Assembly (NCBI RefSeq): GCF_043643765.1
Contig: NZ_JBHZSP010000009.1
Coordinates: 1-64,000, forward strand
Direction: 5' to 3'
Source of the DNA: Marinomonas posidonica_A
GTDB lineage: Bacteria > Pseudomonadota > Gammaproteobacteria > Pseudomonadales > Marinomonadaceae
DNA: 64,000 nt
Below, piece by piece: positions 53,574 through 62,980 of the stretch. Below the pieces are notes generated by a model. The model was not told the DNA's origin. It was given only the letters and a program-made list of their open reading frames with translations, and did not search any database. Positions within the stretch are counted from its first letter, which is position 1. Every line of letters starts with the position of its first letter. Made by a program: the position numbers and the translations under genes.

Positions 53574-54371
53574 GGATTTGACGCGTTTAATGTTGATTAA
53601 AATTGGACTGCCAGTCATAGGGTCTGGTATCAAATCACATTCCACCCCATACAGCTCCATGACGAGCTCTTTCGTCATCACATCTTTCGGGCTACCCTGA
53701 GTAATGATCTTGCCGTTTTTCATCGCCACAATATGATCGGCATAACGGCAGGCACTGGGTAAATCGTGAACCACCATGGCGATGGTTTTGCCCTCTTCAG
53801 ACAATTCCCGAATCAGCTCAAACACTTCAATTTGATGGCCCAAGTCCAAAGCCGAAGTGGGTTCATCTAAAAGCAGTAAAGGGGTTTCTTGGGCAATAGA
53901 CATGGCAATCCAAGCCCGCTGTCTTTGGCCACCTGAAAGGGTATCTAATAAACGTTCTTGAAGATCGCTCAAATCCGCCGCTTTAAGGGCATAATCAATG
54001 GCCTCTTGATCACTCATGGCCCATTGTTTAAGGGCACTCTGGTGCGGGTGCCGACCAAAACGGATTAATTCACTCACCGTAATACCATCTGGTGCAATGG
54101 TATCTTGAGGCAGTAACGCCAAACGCCGCGCGACTTCTTTCGAAGGCAACTTATGAATATTTTCGCCATTCAATAAAACGGCTCCACCACTCGGCGTATG
54201 AATACGAGATAAACCATTCAATAAAGTCGATTTACCACAGCCATTAGGACCAACAATCGCAGTGACTTTACTACTAGGAAGACGTATGTCTAACCCTTCA
54301 ATAATAGCGGTTTTACCATGCTTTAAGGTTAACGCTTCAGCACCTAAAGAAACGGTATCAAACTGACTCAC
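53571..54371 (-). CDS. iron-siderophore-type ABC transporter ATPase
   Basis: This 266-residue ATPase of the FecE/FhuC class has Walker A GPNGCGKST, signature LSGGQRQRAWIAMSI, Walker B LLLLDEPTSALD and VHDLPSACRYADHIVAMKNG. The length and motifs match siderophore importers. Translation starts at GTG with AAGGA ten bases upstream. It is the last gene of the uptake operon. Confidence 0.92.
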   Translation of the reverse strand: MSQFDTVSLGAEALTLKHGKTAIIEGLDIRLPSSKVTAIVGPNGCGKSTLLNGLSRIHTPSGGAVLLNGENIHKLPSKEVARRLALLPQDTIAPDGITVSELIRFGRHPHQSALKQWAMSDQEAIDYALKAADLSDLQERLLDTLSGGQRQRAWIAMSIAQETPLLLLDEPTSALDLGHQIEVFELIRELSEEGKTIAMVVHDLPSACRYADHIVAMKNGKIITQGSPKDVMTKELVMELYGVECDLIPDPMTGSPILINIKRVKS

Positions 54372-54417
54372 GAAACACTTATCCTTCTTAAATGACCCTA
54401 AAAACAGGTCTGATAAT

Positions 54418-55500
54418 TTATATTGTCGACTTAGAACGCTGACGCATCAAAATCCAAATCAAATACGGACCACCAACAACGGAAGTCACAATGCCAACTG
54501 GCAATTCAATCGGTGATAACATAGTACGCCCGATAAGATCGGCTACCACCATAATAAAAGCGCCCGCTAACGCTGAACCAATAAGTGGAATCCCTCGATA
54601 ACGTGCAAACACACGCGCCATTTCCGGTCCTATCAAGGCGACTAAACCCACAGGGCCCGCCACTGCGACCGCCAGACCTGTTAAAATAATAGACAAACTT
54701 AAAGACGAAAAGCGTAACCATTTAGTACTGGAGCCCAACCCGGTAATAACAGCGTCTGAAAATGGCAACAAAGAAAATAGATGAGTCAGTAACAAGCAGG
54801 CAATTAAGCCAAATAACAAACCACCACCAAGGATATTCACCATCAACTCAGGACGTGCACTTAAACTACCAACCGTCCAAGGATACGCAGCATTGGCTGT
54901 ATCAATGTCTACTTGACTCAACATTAACTGAGTAATTGCACCTGCAATGGCACCAATACCTATGCCCGCCACGATAAAACGATAGCCTCGAGTACCACTG
55001 CTGCCCGCCAAACCAAAAGCGAGCGCGGTTGCAGTTGCGGCCCCCGCTAAAGCCATAGCCGATGGCGCAATGGAAATGGCCGTGCTGACTACAGACGATA
55101 CAGCAAATGCCATCGCTGCGTTATCAATGCCAATAATGCCTGGTGTGGCTAAGCGATTACGAGCTAAAGTTTGCATCAAGCAACCTGCCAGACTAAACGC
55201 GGCCCCCGTATAAATCCCCGCCAGCAAACGCTGCAAACGTAAATCTTGGACAACAAACTGACTTAAGGCATCACCATAACCAAACAAGGCTTGAATGACC
55301 TGCCATGGTGACAAAACGACCGTACCTATACCCAACGAAGCGATACTGGCAAATATCACTAAGCCTAATAATAATAAATTACGACGAATCGCACGACGAT
55401 CAAGCAAACAAGAAAATTGCCCTAACGTAAGGCTCACATAGCCTTGCGGCACTTGAGTCGGTGTCGACTCAGCAGAAGTAGTTGGAAGACTGTTCATCAT
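54418..55500 (-). CDS. FecCD-family ABC permease (second permease)
   Basis: This 360-residue permease has about ten membrane helices and the conserved stretches AGAATATALAFGLAG-type Gly/Ala-rich helix, GPVGLVALIGPEMAR and PIELPVGIVTSVVGGPYLIWI near the C terminus. It pairs with the 55497 gene product. Its start (ATGATG) overlaps the stop of the upstream permease gene by four bases. The first 35 residues are a hydrophilic N-terminal extension. Confidence 0.9.
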   Translation of the reverse strand: MMNSLPTTSAESTPTQVPQGYVSLTLGQFSCLLDRRAIRRNLLLLGLVIFASIASLGIGTVVLSPWQVIQALFGYGDALSQFVVQDLRLQRLLAGIYTGAAFSLAGCLMQTLARNRLATPGIIGIDNAAMAFAVSSVVSTAISIAPSAMALAGAATATALAFGLAGSSGTRGYRFIVAGIGIGAIAGAITQLMLSQVDIDTANAAYPWTVGSLSARPELMVNILGGGLLFGLIACLLLTHLFSLLPFSDAVITGLGSSTKWLRFSSLSLSIILTGLAVAVAGPVGLVALIGPEMARVFARYRGIPLIGSALAGAFIMVVADLIGRTMLSPIELPVGIVTSVVGGPYLIWILMRQRSKSTI

Positions 55501-56516
55501 AATGTTGGTAATCTATGTGCTCTAACAATGGCCAATAAAACAGGTGCCCCTACCATAGCCGTTAATACACCTAGTGGCATTTCGGCAGGCTGGGCCACCA
55601 ATCTTGAGAACACATCCGCGCTTAAAATCACCAATGGCCCAATCGGCAAACACAACCATAGAGTTCGGCGAATGTCTGGGCCGACTAACGCTCGAGCAGC
55701 AAAAGGTACCACCAGACCAACGAACATCACAGGGCCAGCAATGGCGGTCGCTGCGCCAACCAGCAGTGCCACGGCTAACACCACAATCAAACGAATACGA
55801 CCAGGCTTATAACCTAACCCTATGGCGACTCGCTCGCCAAGAGCCAAAGAAGCTAAAGGTCTGGCCACATAAACAACGCAAGCAATCGCAATGGCAAATG
55901 AGGGTAACAATGACAGCAGTTGGTCCCCATTGCGGCCCGCAATGCTGCCAGTCACCCAAAAGCGGATTTCATCGGCCGCGCGCTCATTGTACAGCAACAA
56001 CAAAGAGGTCATGGCTATCAACAAACTGGACAGTGCCGCACCCGCTAACACCAAACGTATAGGATCATTTCGCTGGCCTTGCATTTGCGCCACACCAATC
56101 ACACAAAAACAACCAATCAGAGCCCCTAATTGAGCGAGACCAACCGACAAGGTCGCGGTACTGGCACCGAAAGCCAACGCAATCGCTACGGCAAAGGCAC
56201 TGCCTGAACTGACACCAAGCAAACCGGGCTCAGCCAGTGGGTTACGAGCGACTGACTGCATAAGCGCGCCAGCTAAACCCAAACTTAAGCCAGCGAAGAT
56301 ACCAATTAAAGTACGCGGTAAACGAAGCTCGAACACAACAAAACGAGCGTCGTCGGATCCAGATCCCATTAATAGAGCGATTACTTCACTTGGCCCTACA
56401 TCACCCGCACCCAAAAAGAGACTGGCCACACAGCAAAATACCAGCAGCAAAGCAACTGGTATTAAAACACTCAAAATAGACCGCTGAGCAGGCGGCGTTT
56501 GAAACCACAATTGCAT
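55497..56516 (-). CDS. FecCD-family ABC permease (first permease)
   Basis: This 339-residue inner-membrane permease contains LRLPRTLIGIFAGLSLGLAGALMQ, NPLAEPGLLGVSSGSAFAVA and AGPVMFVGLVVPFAARALVG, all typical of FecC/FhuB-type proteins. With the second permease it forms the channel for an iron-chelate or cobalamin-like ligand. It starts six bases after the binding-protein gene. Confidence 0.92.
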   Translation of the reverse strand: MQLWFQTPPAQRSILSVLIPVALLLVFCCVASLFLGAGDVGPSEVIALLMGSGSDDARFVVFELRLPRTLIGIFAGLSLGLAGALMQSVARNPLAEPGLLGVSSGSAFAVAIALAFGASTATLSVGLAQLGALIGCFCVIGVAQMQGQRNDPIRLVLAGAALSSLLIAMTSLLLLYNERAADEIRFWVTGSIAGRNGDQLLSLLPSFAIAIACVVYVARPLASLALGERVAIGLGYKPGRIRLIVVLAVALLVGAATAIAGPVMFVGLVVPFAARALVGPDIRRTLWLCLPIGPLVILSADVFSRLVAQPAEMPLGVLTAMVGAPVLLAIVRAHRLPTL

Positions 56517-56521
56517 TTGGG

Positions 56522-57463
56522 TTATTGAACCTTGGTATTCAATAGTCTCTGAATATCATCCAAAATTGCGTTTGCCGCAATTGGACCAGATGCACTGGTC
56601 CATAATTGGCCATCTACCGGAAACACATGATCACGCTTTGCCACATCAAGACGTGCAAAAGCAGGCGATTGTTTGGCAGCCTCTAACGCTTTTTGACCTT
56701 CCTCATCCAATGTTGCCATGAAGACCCAATCGTTATCGATTTTGGACAAATTTTCCAAACTTAATGGACTAGAGTGTGGACGACCAGGTTTAATCAAGCC
56801 AGAATCCGTGACCTCAAAACCAACTTGAGACAATAGTCCACTTGTGAAAAATTGCGTCGTTAGTACTAAAGCACCTTGTGGCATCCAACGGATCAAAGCC
56901 GCACCACGTTGATCAGCTGGTAATTTAGCCTGCAGTTGAGTTTTAATCTGTACCGCCCGTTCCGTAACCGCTTGGATAATTTGTTCTGCTTTCTGTTCAC
57001 GATTCAATGCTTTTGCGTAAACACGCATTTCACTGACCCAACCATCAGGGCGAAGACCCTCACCTTGCGGTACTATGGTCGGTGCGATTTTTGACAATAA
57101 AGCGTATTGCTCAGCCGGTAAACGGTATGAGGCTAAGATAATATCTGGACGCTGAGCAATCACAGCCTCAAGATTGGTTTCCCGAGCCGTTCCGACTATG
57201 TTGACGTTTTTCGCGGTTTCTTGAATGTAATTGGCCACGCCATCACCACCTCGAGTTGAGATAGCACCAACTGGTTCAAAACCTAAAGCAAATGCAGTAT
57301 CTAGCGCTCCTTCATGAACCGTAACAATGCGCTCGACTTTATCACTCACAGTCACATTACCGTATTTTGTCGCCACCGTGATATCGCCTGCTAACACGGG
57401 TAACGCATACATTAGCCCAAAAAACATACCGATAGAACGACTGAATCCACCTAACAAGGACAT
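56522..57463 (-). CDS. iron-siderophore-type periplasmic binding protein
   Basis: This 313-residue protein has a signal peptide (about 25 residues, ending LPVLAGD). The mature part follows the FecB/FatB type III binding fold: ITVATKYGNVTVSDKVERIVTVHEGALDTAFALGFEPVGA, IAQRPDIILASYRLP, and the long linking helix. It captures the Fe chelate for the permease. GAGG lies five bases before the ATG. A possible Fur site lies about 75 bases upstream. The exact ligand is unknown. Confidence 0.88.
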   Translation of the reverse strand: MSLLGGFSRSIGMFFGLMYALPVLAGDITVATKYGNVTVSDKVERIVTVHEGALDTAFALGFEPVGAISTRGGDGVANYIQETAKNVNIVGTARETNLEAVIAQRPDIILASYRLPAEQYALLSKIAPTIVPQGEGLRPDGWVSEMRVYAKALNREQKAEQIIQAVTERAVQIKTQLQAKLPADQRGAALIRWMPQGALVLTTQFFTSGLLSQVGFEVTDSGLIKPGRPHSSPLSLENLSKIDNDWVFMATLDEEGQKALEAAKQSPAFARLDVAKRDHVFPVDGQLWTSASGPIAANAILDDIQRLLNTKVQ

Positions 57464-57536
57464 ATTAACCTCTTAATTTCTTTGAATAAAATAACACTTA
57501 TTACTGACATCACCGAGCGCGACCTAAAACAAGAAT

Positions 57537-57555
57537 AATAATATTTATCATTTAT
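57537..57555. promoter_or_regulatory. candidate Fur box
   Basis: AATAATATTTATCATTTAT matches the 19-base Fur consensus (GATAATGATTATCATTATC) at 13 positions by eye. It lies in the AT-rich gap upstream of the iron-type binding-protein gene, where a Fur site would be expected. Functional use not shown. Confidence 0.4.
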
Positions 57556-57613
57556 AAAATAAAGTTGCCGTTTAAAAATGAAACTTGAATATCATCATGC
57601 AAGGGGTTCTCAA

Positions 57614-58693
57614 TTAATCGACAGTAGAAACCGATTTTTTTTGCACTCGATCTTGATAGTTCGAAATTTTCACGACACGGGCCAAAGTACAATCGCGCAG
57701 TAACGCAAAGGCGTCCGTCGCATTAACATCAACAAATGGATGTGGCTGACCAACTTGACGTTGTTGCAAGGCTGGCATGCGCTCTACACTATTGTCTATC
57801 GTAGGGTGATTAGACAAAAACACATCAACCGATTCGCTGTCTGCCAGCTGTTTGAAACGAGCCGCAGAATCTGTGTACATTTGTAGACGCTCGATATTCG
57901 GCCCAAAGTTCAACCCTGTGCCGCCCCACAAGGCTGCCATATGAGTTTTATCCCCATCTATAACCGGAAAGATTAGTGAGATCGTACCTAAGGTATGACC
58001 TGGCGTAACGTATAGCTGTACCTTAGTATCACCCAACTCGATTACATCACCATCATTAATGGTTACATCTCGAGTCGGTGCTTTACCCCATTTAGGGTTA
58101 ATGATTTCTGGATCAGGTCGTTCTAATTCTTTCCAATCTGCGTCACTCATCACCACTTTTGGTTGGAAGGATTTCACCAAATACTCTTGACCGCCATAAT
58201 GGTCACCATGCGCATGAGCAATGATCAGGTAACGTATGTCATTCGGATCCATTCCAAGTTGCTTGATCCCCGCCACGATTATGTCTTCCGCTTGACGATT
58301 ACTGTTCATGGCATCCAGTAGAATCAGTCCTTCAGAAGTTTTGATCACCCAGCTGGCGACCGAACGATTACCGACAAAATAAAGATTATCGAAGACTTGC
58401 TGTGGTTCAATATAAGAACGTTTGGCACGCTCTGCTCTTTGTTCATCTGTTGACGTACGCTTTATGTTCCCCGAACCGACCTTTCGCGCTCCAATGTTTC
58501 TTAATGGTCTATCAATAGCACATAGCTTAGATAATCCAGGGTAACCTTTACCGGCTGCCAAACCTTGTGCCACCAAAGCTTCTGGCGACAAGGTGGTTTG
58601 AGCCATACCATGATGACTAAAAGTCAACGCTGAGAGGCACAAAGAGAGCACGGAAATCCGTTTAGGAGAACAAACAGTGCGGCGAAATGTCAT
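57614..58693 (-). CDS. metallo-beta-lactamase-fold protein, B3-like, exported
   Basis: The protein has 359 residues. A signal peptide is at the N terminus (core VLSLCLSALTF, cut after HGMAQ). A family-like stretch of about 80 residues precedes the metallo-beta-lactamase fold. The zinc motif is HAHGDHYGG (about residue 180), with VTPGHTLGTISL and LSNHPTID supplying further His ligands. It resembles subclass B3 lactamases and their many relatives of unknown substrate; a resistance role cannot be claimed. It is followed on the same strand by the iron-type uptake operon and is divergent from a LysR gene. Confidence 0.83.
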   Translation of the reverse strand: MTFRRTVCSPKRISVLSLCLSALTFSHHGMAQTTLSPEALVAQGLAAGKGYPGLSKLCAIDRPLRNIGARKVGSGNIKRTSTDEQRAERAKRSYIEPQQVFDNLYFVGNRSVASWVIKTSEGLILLDAMNSNRQAEDIIVAGIKQLGMDPNDIRYLIIAHAHGDHYGGQEYLVKSFQPKVVMSDADWKELERPDPEIINPKWGKAPTRDVTINDGDVIELGDTKVQLYVTPGHTLGTISLIFPVIDGDKTHMAALWGGTGLNFGPNIERLQMYTDSAARFKQLADSESVDVFLSNHPTIDNSVERMPALQQRQVGQPHPFVDVNATDAFALLRDCTLARVVKISNYQDRVQKKSVSTVD

Positions 58694-58825
58694 AAAAGTC
58701 TCAACTTTATAAATAAGATTGGTTACTATTTAGATTCTCACACAAAATGACCAGCAGGACTCGGAACAATGTGTTCCGATATATGCAATACCACTCTGCA
58801 CATTCAAGACGATTAGGCACGCTGC

Positions 58826-59737
58826 ATGTACGATTTAAATGACTTACAAAGCTTTATTACACTGATTGAAACAGAAAATTTAACCCAAGCGGCAAAACGA
58901 CTTAGCGTTTCCAAATCCACTCTCAGTCGCCGGATTGCAAATCTTGAAAACCAGTTAGGGCAGACTTTATTATTACGTCAAGCGAATCAAATGATCGCCA
59001 ACGACACAGGACGTGCTTTTCACCCGTTTGCCTGCAAGATTATCGAGGCCGCCAAACAGGCGCAAAAAACCATAGACTCGCTTCAAGATTCGGTGATAGG
59101 TGATTTAAGCATTGCTGCTTACTCTGGACTGGCTCGTTCTTGGTTGCCTAAAGAAATCATTCATTTTGCCAATGAACACCCTAATGTTAATTTTTCCCTT
59201 AAGACCACCTCTAAATTTTCCGAGTTAGAACAAGCTGATATCGGCGTCTGGTTAGGTTCACCTGAACCGTCTCGGTTTAAAGAAGAAATGGTTGGCTATT
59301 TAACCTGTGGTCTTTTCGCTTCCAAAAAATTTGTCAAAAACAACCCGAACTTAATTGATGTAGAAGAATTAGAAAACATCCCATGGGTGAATTTCCATCA
59401 CTTTTATCAACCTGCTGGTGATTTAGAATTACATCATCTAGAAGATGGAGCTAAGCGCATTCAGATCCCCAAATCACAAATTTGGACCGATCAAATTGCC
59501 ATGCAGATGGAGCAAATTGCCAAAGGCTGTGGCGTTGGTGTACTGCCTGACTATATGGTCACCATGCGAGAAAAACACCACCCAGGGGATTTAATCCGCG
59601 TGTTACCACAATGGCAATTGCCTAGGATTCCTGTCTATCTTTTATACCCTTATGGCAGTTTGCCCAAACGTATGTCAGAATTTTTGCACCATTTCCGCAA
59701 TCGCACTCGCGATATTCTAGACGAGCAACATTCTTAA
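58826..59737 (+). CDS. LysR-family transcriptional regulator
   Basis: This 303-residue protein has the LysR winged helix at residues 1-60 (LTQAAKRLSVSKSTLSRRIANLENQLG) and a substrate-binding effector domain (about 90-295). It is divergent from the metallo-beta-lactamase-fold gene 132 bases away and is its likely regulator. AGG precedes the ATG. Confidence 0.9.
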   Translation: MYDLNDLQSFITLIETENLTQAAKRLSVSKSTLSRRIANLENQLGQTLLLRQANQMIANDTGRAFHPFACKIIEAAKQAQKTIDSLQDSVIGDLSIAAYSGLARSWLPKEIIHFANEHPNVNFSLKTTSKFSELEQADIGVWLGSPEPSRFKEEMVGYLTCGLFASKKFVKNNPNLIDVEELENIPWVNFHHFYQPAGDLELHHLEDGAKRIQIPKSQIWTDQIAMQMEQIAKGCGVGVLPDYMVTMREKHHPGDLIRVLPQWQLPRIPVYLLYPYGSLPKRMSEFLHHFRNRTRDILDEQHS

Positions 59738-59749
59738 CAGTCAAGAGCC

Positions 59750-59794
59750 CCTTACATTAAAAGTAGGCCTGAACAATCTCTTCTTAATGTAAGG
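59750..59794 (+). terminator. inverted repeat after the LysR gene, probable terminator
   Basis: CCTTACATTAA (59750-59760) pairs with TTAATGTAAGG (59784-59794) around a 23-base loop, 13 bases after the LysR stop codon. The T run is lacking, so Rho-independent termination is uncertain. Confidence 0.5.
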
Positions 59795-60026
59795 CATACT
59801 CAATTACAGATAAAAAAACTGACAGCTCTCTCTGGATACCCTTTAACATCCTATGTGGCAACACTAGGGAAAAGACACAGTGGACGTGTGCGATCTTCAG
59901 ATCAAGACACAAGTAACGAGTCATTGTATGAGAAAAATGTGTATCCCTTCATCATTTAACATGCGTATACCACTAAAAGAAGCAGAGTTGTGTTTCATTA
60001 TATATTCTTATAGCCGCTCGCGGCCT

Positions 60027-60058
60027 AGATGTTCTTATTGAAAACAATAAGAACATCT
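60027..60058. other. perfect 13-bp hairpin in a gene-free gap
   Basis: AGATGTTCTTATT (60027-60039) pairs perfectly with AATAAGAACATCT (60046-60058) around the loop GAAAAC. A GC palindrome lies just before it. The stem is AT-rich and there is no run of T after it in either direction, so it is not a standard terminator; it may be an operator or part of a transcript. Confidence 0.6.
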
Positions 60059-60347
60059 TATAAAAATCATCTGTCATATGGTTAAGTAGCACTTGTCTAA
60101 GTTCATCTGTTCATCATCACCTGCCCCATTTCATTCACCCTTTTATTCGGAAACCTTATGTTCACAATAAGGGCCAATATAAATGAGAATGACAAAATGC
60201 TATATCTAAATGTAAATAAATGAAAATTTACTTTATGGAAAAGACCTTTAAACCAATAATCTGGTGCAACTTAATAGCTTTTTAAAGCAAACTTACGCTA
60301 GTACGAGCCGACAAAGTTCGCATTAGAAAATAATCAGGATTGATTCA

Positions 60348-61724
60348 ATGACAAGCAAACCGTTCCGTTGTGCCGCTCTGTTATGCATCAGTACCGCCTT
60401 AGTCGCTTGTAGTAGTTCACCAGAAAGAGTGAATTTCGCGGATCTAGCACAACAAGAGCTCGAGAATACCAAGGTCCAAGCTAACCAATGGCAATCCTTG
60501 GATCAAGCGGGCGAAATCAGTTACCTAACTGATTTAATTCAAAGTGACGAACTGGACCAGCTCATCCAAGAAGCATTAATTGCCAATCCAAGTTTGCAAA
60601 AAACCGCTCTAACCCTGCAAGCAAGTTTATGGGAACTGAAAAAATCCCACGGTGCGAACTTACCCTCAGTGGATGCTAGCGTTGGTGTCAATGAAGACAA
60701 AAACAGTGATACCAGTTACTCTGCAAAAATCAGTGTCAGTTGGGAATTGGACTTATGGCAAAAACTCGCTAACGCTGAGTCGGCTTCGGCGAAGAGTCTC
60801 GCCAGCGATGAAGCCTTATATCAATCCAGTCAAGACACGCTAGTGTCGAGTGTCATGAAGACATGGCTCTCTCTGACAGCCAAACAACATGCCATTGAAA
60901 TCGAAAACAAACGTTTAAACTTGTTAGAAGCCAACGAGCAACTGATCGTGAAACGTTTTAAAAGTGGCTTAGACAATTTGGAAGCGCTAGACGAAGCACG
61001 TACCTCCACGTCGCAATCTCGAGCGTCCTTGGCACAATATCGAGAAAATTTGGAAATTCAAAAACGTGAATTGCAAACCTTATTAGGGCGTAACACATCA
61101 TTGATTCTATCGCCCCAACAGGAGTATCCAGAAGTCAGCTATTCCTTATCAGGTTTACCCGAACAAAATTTGCAACGCCGCCCTGATCTAAAATCCGCCT
61201 ATTTGACCATAGAAGCCGCTGATTTAAACACTCAAGTCGCCTACAAAGACATGTTGCCTTCTATTAGCTTGAGCGCCGCCCTTTCTGATGCGGCTGAATC
61301 GCCTAGAATGGCCTTATTTACGTCCCCTATTTGGAGTTTAGCCGCACAATTAACTCAACCGCTTTATCAAGGTGGTCAACTAAAAGCCGCTGCAGAAGTG
61401 GCTAAGTTGCAAACAGCACAAGCTTTTCAAGACTACCGAGATACATTACTAACTGCGGTAAACGAAGTCGAAGACGCAATAGGACAAGAAAAAGTATTAC
61501 AACAACGCTTAACTCATATCCGCAATGCGCTGCAAAGTTCACGCAGCAATTTAACCCAATATGAAACCAAATATCGCAATGGTTTAGTAGAACTGAGTGA
61601 TCTTATTTCCGCACAAACCACCATGTTTGATCTTGAAACACAACTTGACGAACTGATCTACGAACATTTAGCAAACCGAATTACCTTAGGACTGGCATTA
61701 GGACTGGGAGTAAAACCAGAATGA
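60348..61724 (+). CDS. RND efflux outer-membrane factor (TolC/NodT-type lipoprotein)
   Basis: This 458-residue protein has a lipoprotein signal (CISTALVACSSS, Cys at about 21). Two OEP repeats follow: long helices with LIQEALIANPSLQKTALTLQ and the beta-strand region, then NLQRRPDLKSAYLTIEAADL and QLTQPLYQGGQLKAAAEVAK. It forms the outer-membrane channel of the tripartite pump. AGGA precedes the ATG by eight bases, and its end overlaps the adaptor gene by four bases. Confidence 0.93.
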   Translation: MTSKPFRCAALLCISTALVACSSSPERVNFADLAQQELENTKVQANQWQSLDQAGEISYLTDLIQSDELDQLIQEALIANPSLQKTALTLQASLWELKKSHGANLPSVDASVGVNEDKNSDTSYSAKISVSWELDLWQKLANAESASAKSLASDEALYQSSQDTLVSSVMKTWLSLTAKQHAIEIENKRLNLLEANEQLIVKRFKSGLDNLEALDEARTSTSQSRASLAQYRENLEIQKRELQTLLGRNTSLILSPQQEYPEVSYSLSGLPEQNLQRRPDLKSAYLTIEAADLNTQVAYKDMLPSISLSAALSDAAESPRMALFTSPIWSLAAQLTQPLYQGGQLKAAAEVAKLQTAQAFQDYRDTLLTAVNEVEDAIGQEKVLQQRLTHIRNALQSSRSNLTQYETKYRNGLVELSDLISAQTTMFDLETQLDELIYEHLANRITLGLALGLGVKPE

Positions 61725-62980
61725 AGCATTATTCACGCTGGATCATACTAGCATTATCAATTATTTTGGCGGTTGCCAGTTACTTTTATATTGACAGCAA
61801 ATTAAATACCGACAAATTTGTAGGACAAAGAGGCCATGACCAATCAGGCCGAGGTGGGCCAGATCGAGCAAGAGGCACGCCAGGTCAAGGTCCACGCGCA
61901 GAGACATCGAATCGCCGCGCTCAAGCAGAAGCCGATGGTGAAACGGCGGTAAAAGTGTCAGTCATTAAGGTTCAAGCGGGTGAATACTCACCTATTATTC
62001 AAGGTTCTGCCGTGACCGCACCGCGCTACTCTCTTACACTCACGAGTCAAGTAAGCGGAGAAGTGATTAAAATCTCGCCACAACTGGAAGCAGGTAAACG
62101 CGTTAAACAAGGTGACGTGTTAACCGTTTTGCGTAATCGCGAATTAAACAGTGCTGTCGCCAGTGCAGAGAAAGCCTTAGCCAGTGCAGAACTCGCGTTA
62201 AAAGAAGAAGTTAGACAAGGAGAGCAAGCCAAAGCGGAATGGAAAGCGGCAGGCTTTACCGACCAACCCGATTCCGATTTAACATGGCGTATTCCACAGC
62301 TAGCCGAAGCCAAAGCCGAAGTTAATTCAGCTAAAGCGGCCCTCATGGAAGCCAGAGATAACTTAGAAAATACCAAAGTGGTGGCCCCATTTAATGCATT
62401 AGTTACAGCACGCAATATTTCACCCGGCTCTTATTTGAGCTCCAGCAGTGACATTGCCACCTTATACAGTACTGACCGTGTAGAAATCACCTTGGAACTG
62501 GCTAACTCAGATTGGGCAAAATTACCTGACGCAGACACGCTACTTGCGGGTAATTGGCCCGTCACCGTCCATAGTATTGACAGTCAAGCAAGCTGGTCAG
62601 GTAAGGTTATCAGTGTCGGTCAACACATAGACACCTCAACTCGTATGCGCAGCCTAACCCTGGCAGTAGAATCCCCGTTAGATCAAGACGCACCGTTATT
62701 ACCGGGCGCCTTTGTCACTGTTGAACTACAGGGCAAAACCTTACAGAACTTATGGAAGCTACCCAACTCAGCGTTAAGTCAGCGTGGCGATATTTGGTTC
62801 CTTGATGAAGACAATCGTCTCGATTACTTCCCGACGTCACCGCTGTTTGTTGATGCCAAATACACTTACATCTTGGTCCCAGAAACCATGCGAAACAAAC
62901 CTTACTCAGTGCTAACCAAACCCTATAACAGTTACCAAAAAGGCACCCTAGTTGACGCCATGGAGCAAACTGAAAGATGA
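61721..62980 (+). CDS. RND efflux periplasmic adaptor (membrane-fusion protein)
   Basis: This 419-residue protein has an N-terminal anchor helix (WIILALSIILAVASYFYI) and a Gly/Arg-rich linker (about 35-70). The lipoyl and hairpin domains follow (GEVIKISPQLEAGKRVKQGDVL, a long helical hairpin with ASAEKALASAELALKEEV, then KVVAPFNALVTARNISPGSYL) and the beta-barrel domain. It joins pump and outer-membrane factor. Start and stop overlap both neighbours by four bases (ATGA). The linker is unusual in composition. Confidence 0.92.
   Translation: MKHYSRWIILALSIILAVASYFYIDSKLNTDKFVGQRGHDQSGRGGPDRARGTPGQGPRAETSNRRAQAEADGETAVKVSVIKVQAGEYSPIIQGSAVTAPRYSLTLTSQVSGEVIKISPQLEAGKRVKQGDVLTVLRNRELNSAVASAEKALASAELALKEEVRQGEQAKAEWKAAGFTDQPDSDLTWRIPQLAEAKAEVNSAKAALMEARDNLENTKVVAPFNALVTARNISPGSYLSSSSDIATLYSTDRVEITLELANSDWAKLPDADTLLAGNWPVTVHSIDSQASWSGKVISVGQHIDTSTRMRSLTLAVESPLDQDAPLLPGAFVTVELQGKTLQNLWKLPNSALSQRGDIWFLDEDNRLDYFPTSPLFVDAKYTYILVPETMRNKPYSVLTKPYNSYQKGTLVDAMEQTER

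Larger units (their letters stand above)
59738..60347. other. 610-bp gene-free gap
   Basis: This gap lies between the LysR gene and the efflux operon and has no open frame worth calling. It contains two clear inverted repeats (59750-59794 and 60027-60058), a small GC palindrome (GCCGCTCGCGGC, 60013-60024) and AT-rich sequence before the 60348 gene, where the efflux promoter must lie. It could hide a small RNA. Confidence 0.5.

Noticed and set aside
57614..58693. Antibiotic-resistance beta-lactamase
   Set aside because: The fold and zinc motif are clear, but most B3-like environmental proteins have other substrates and nothing here shows lactam specificity.
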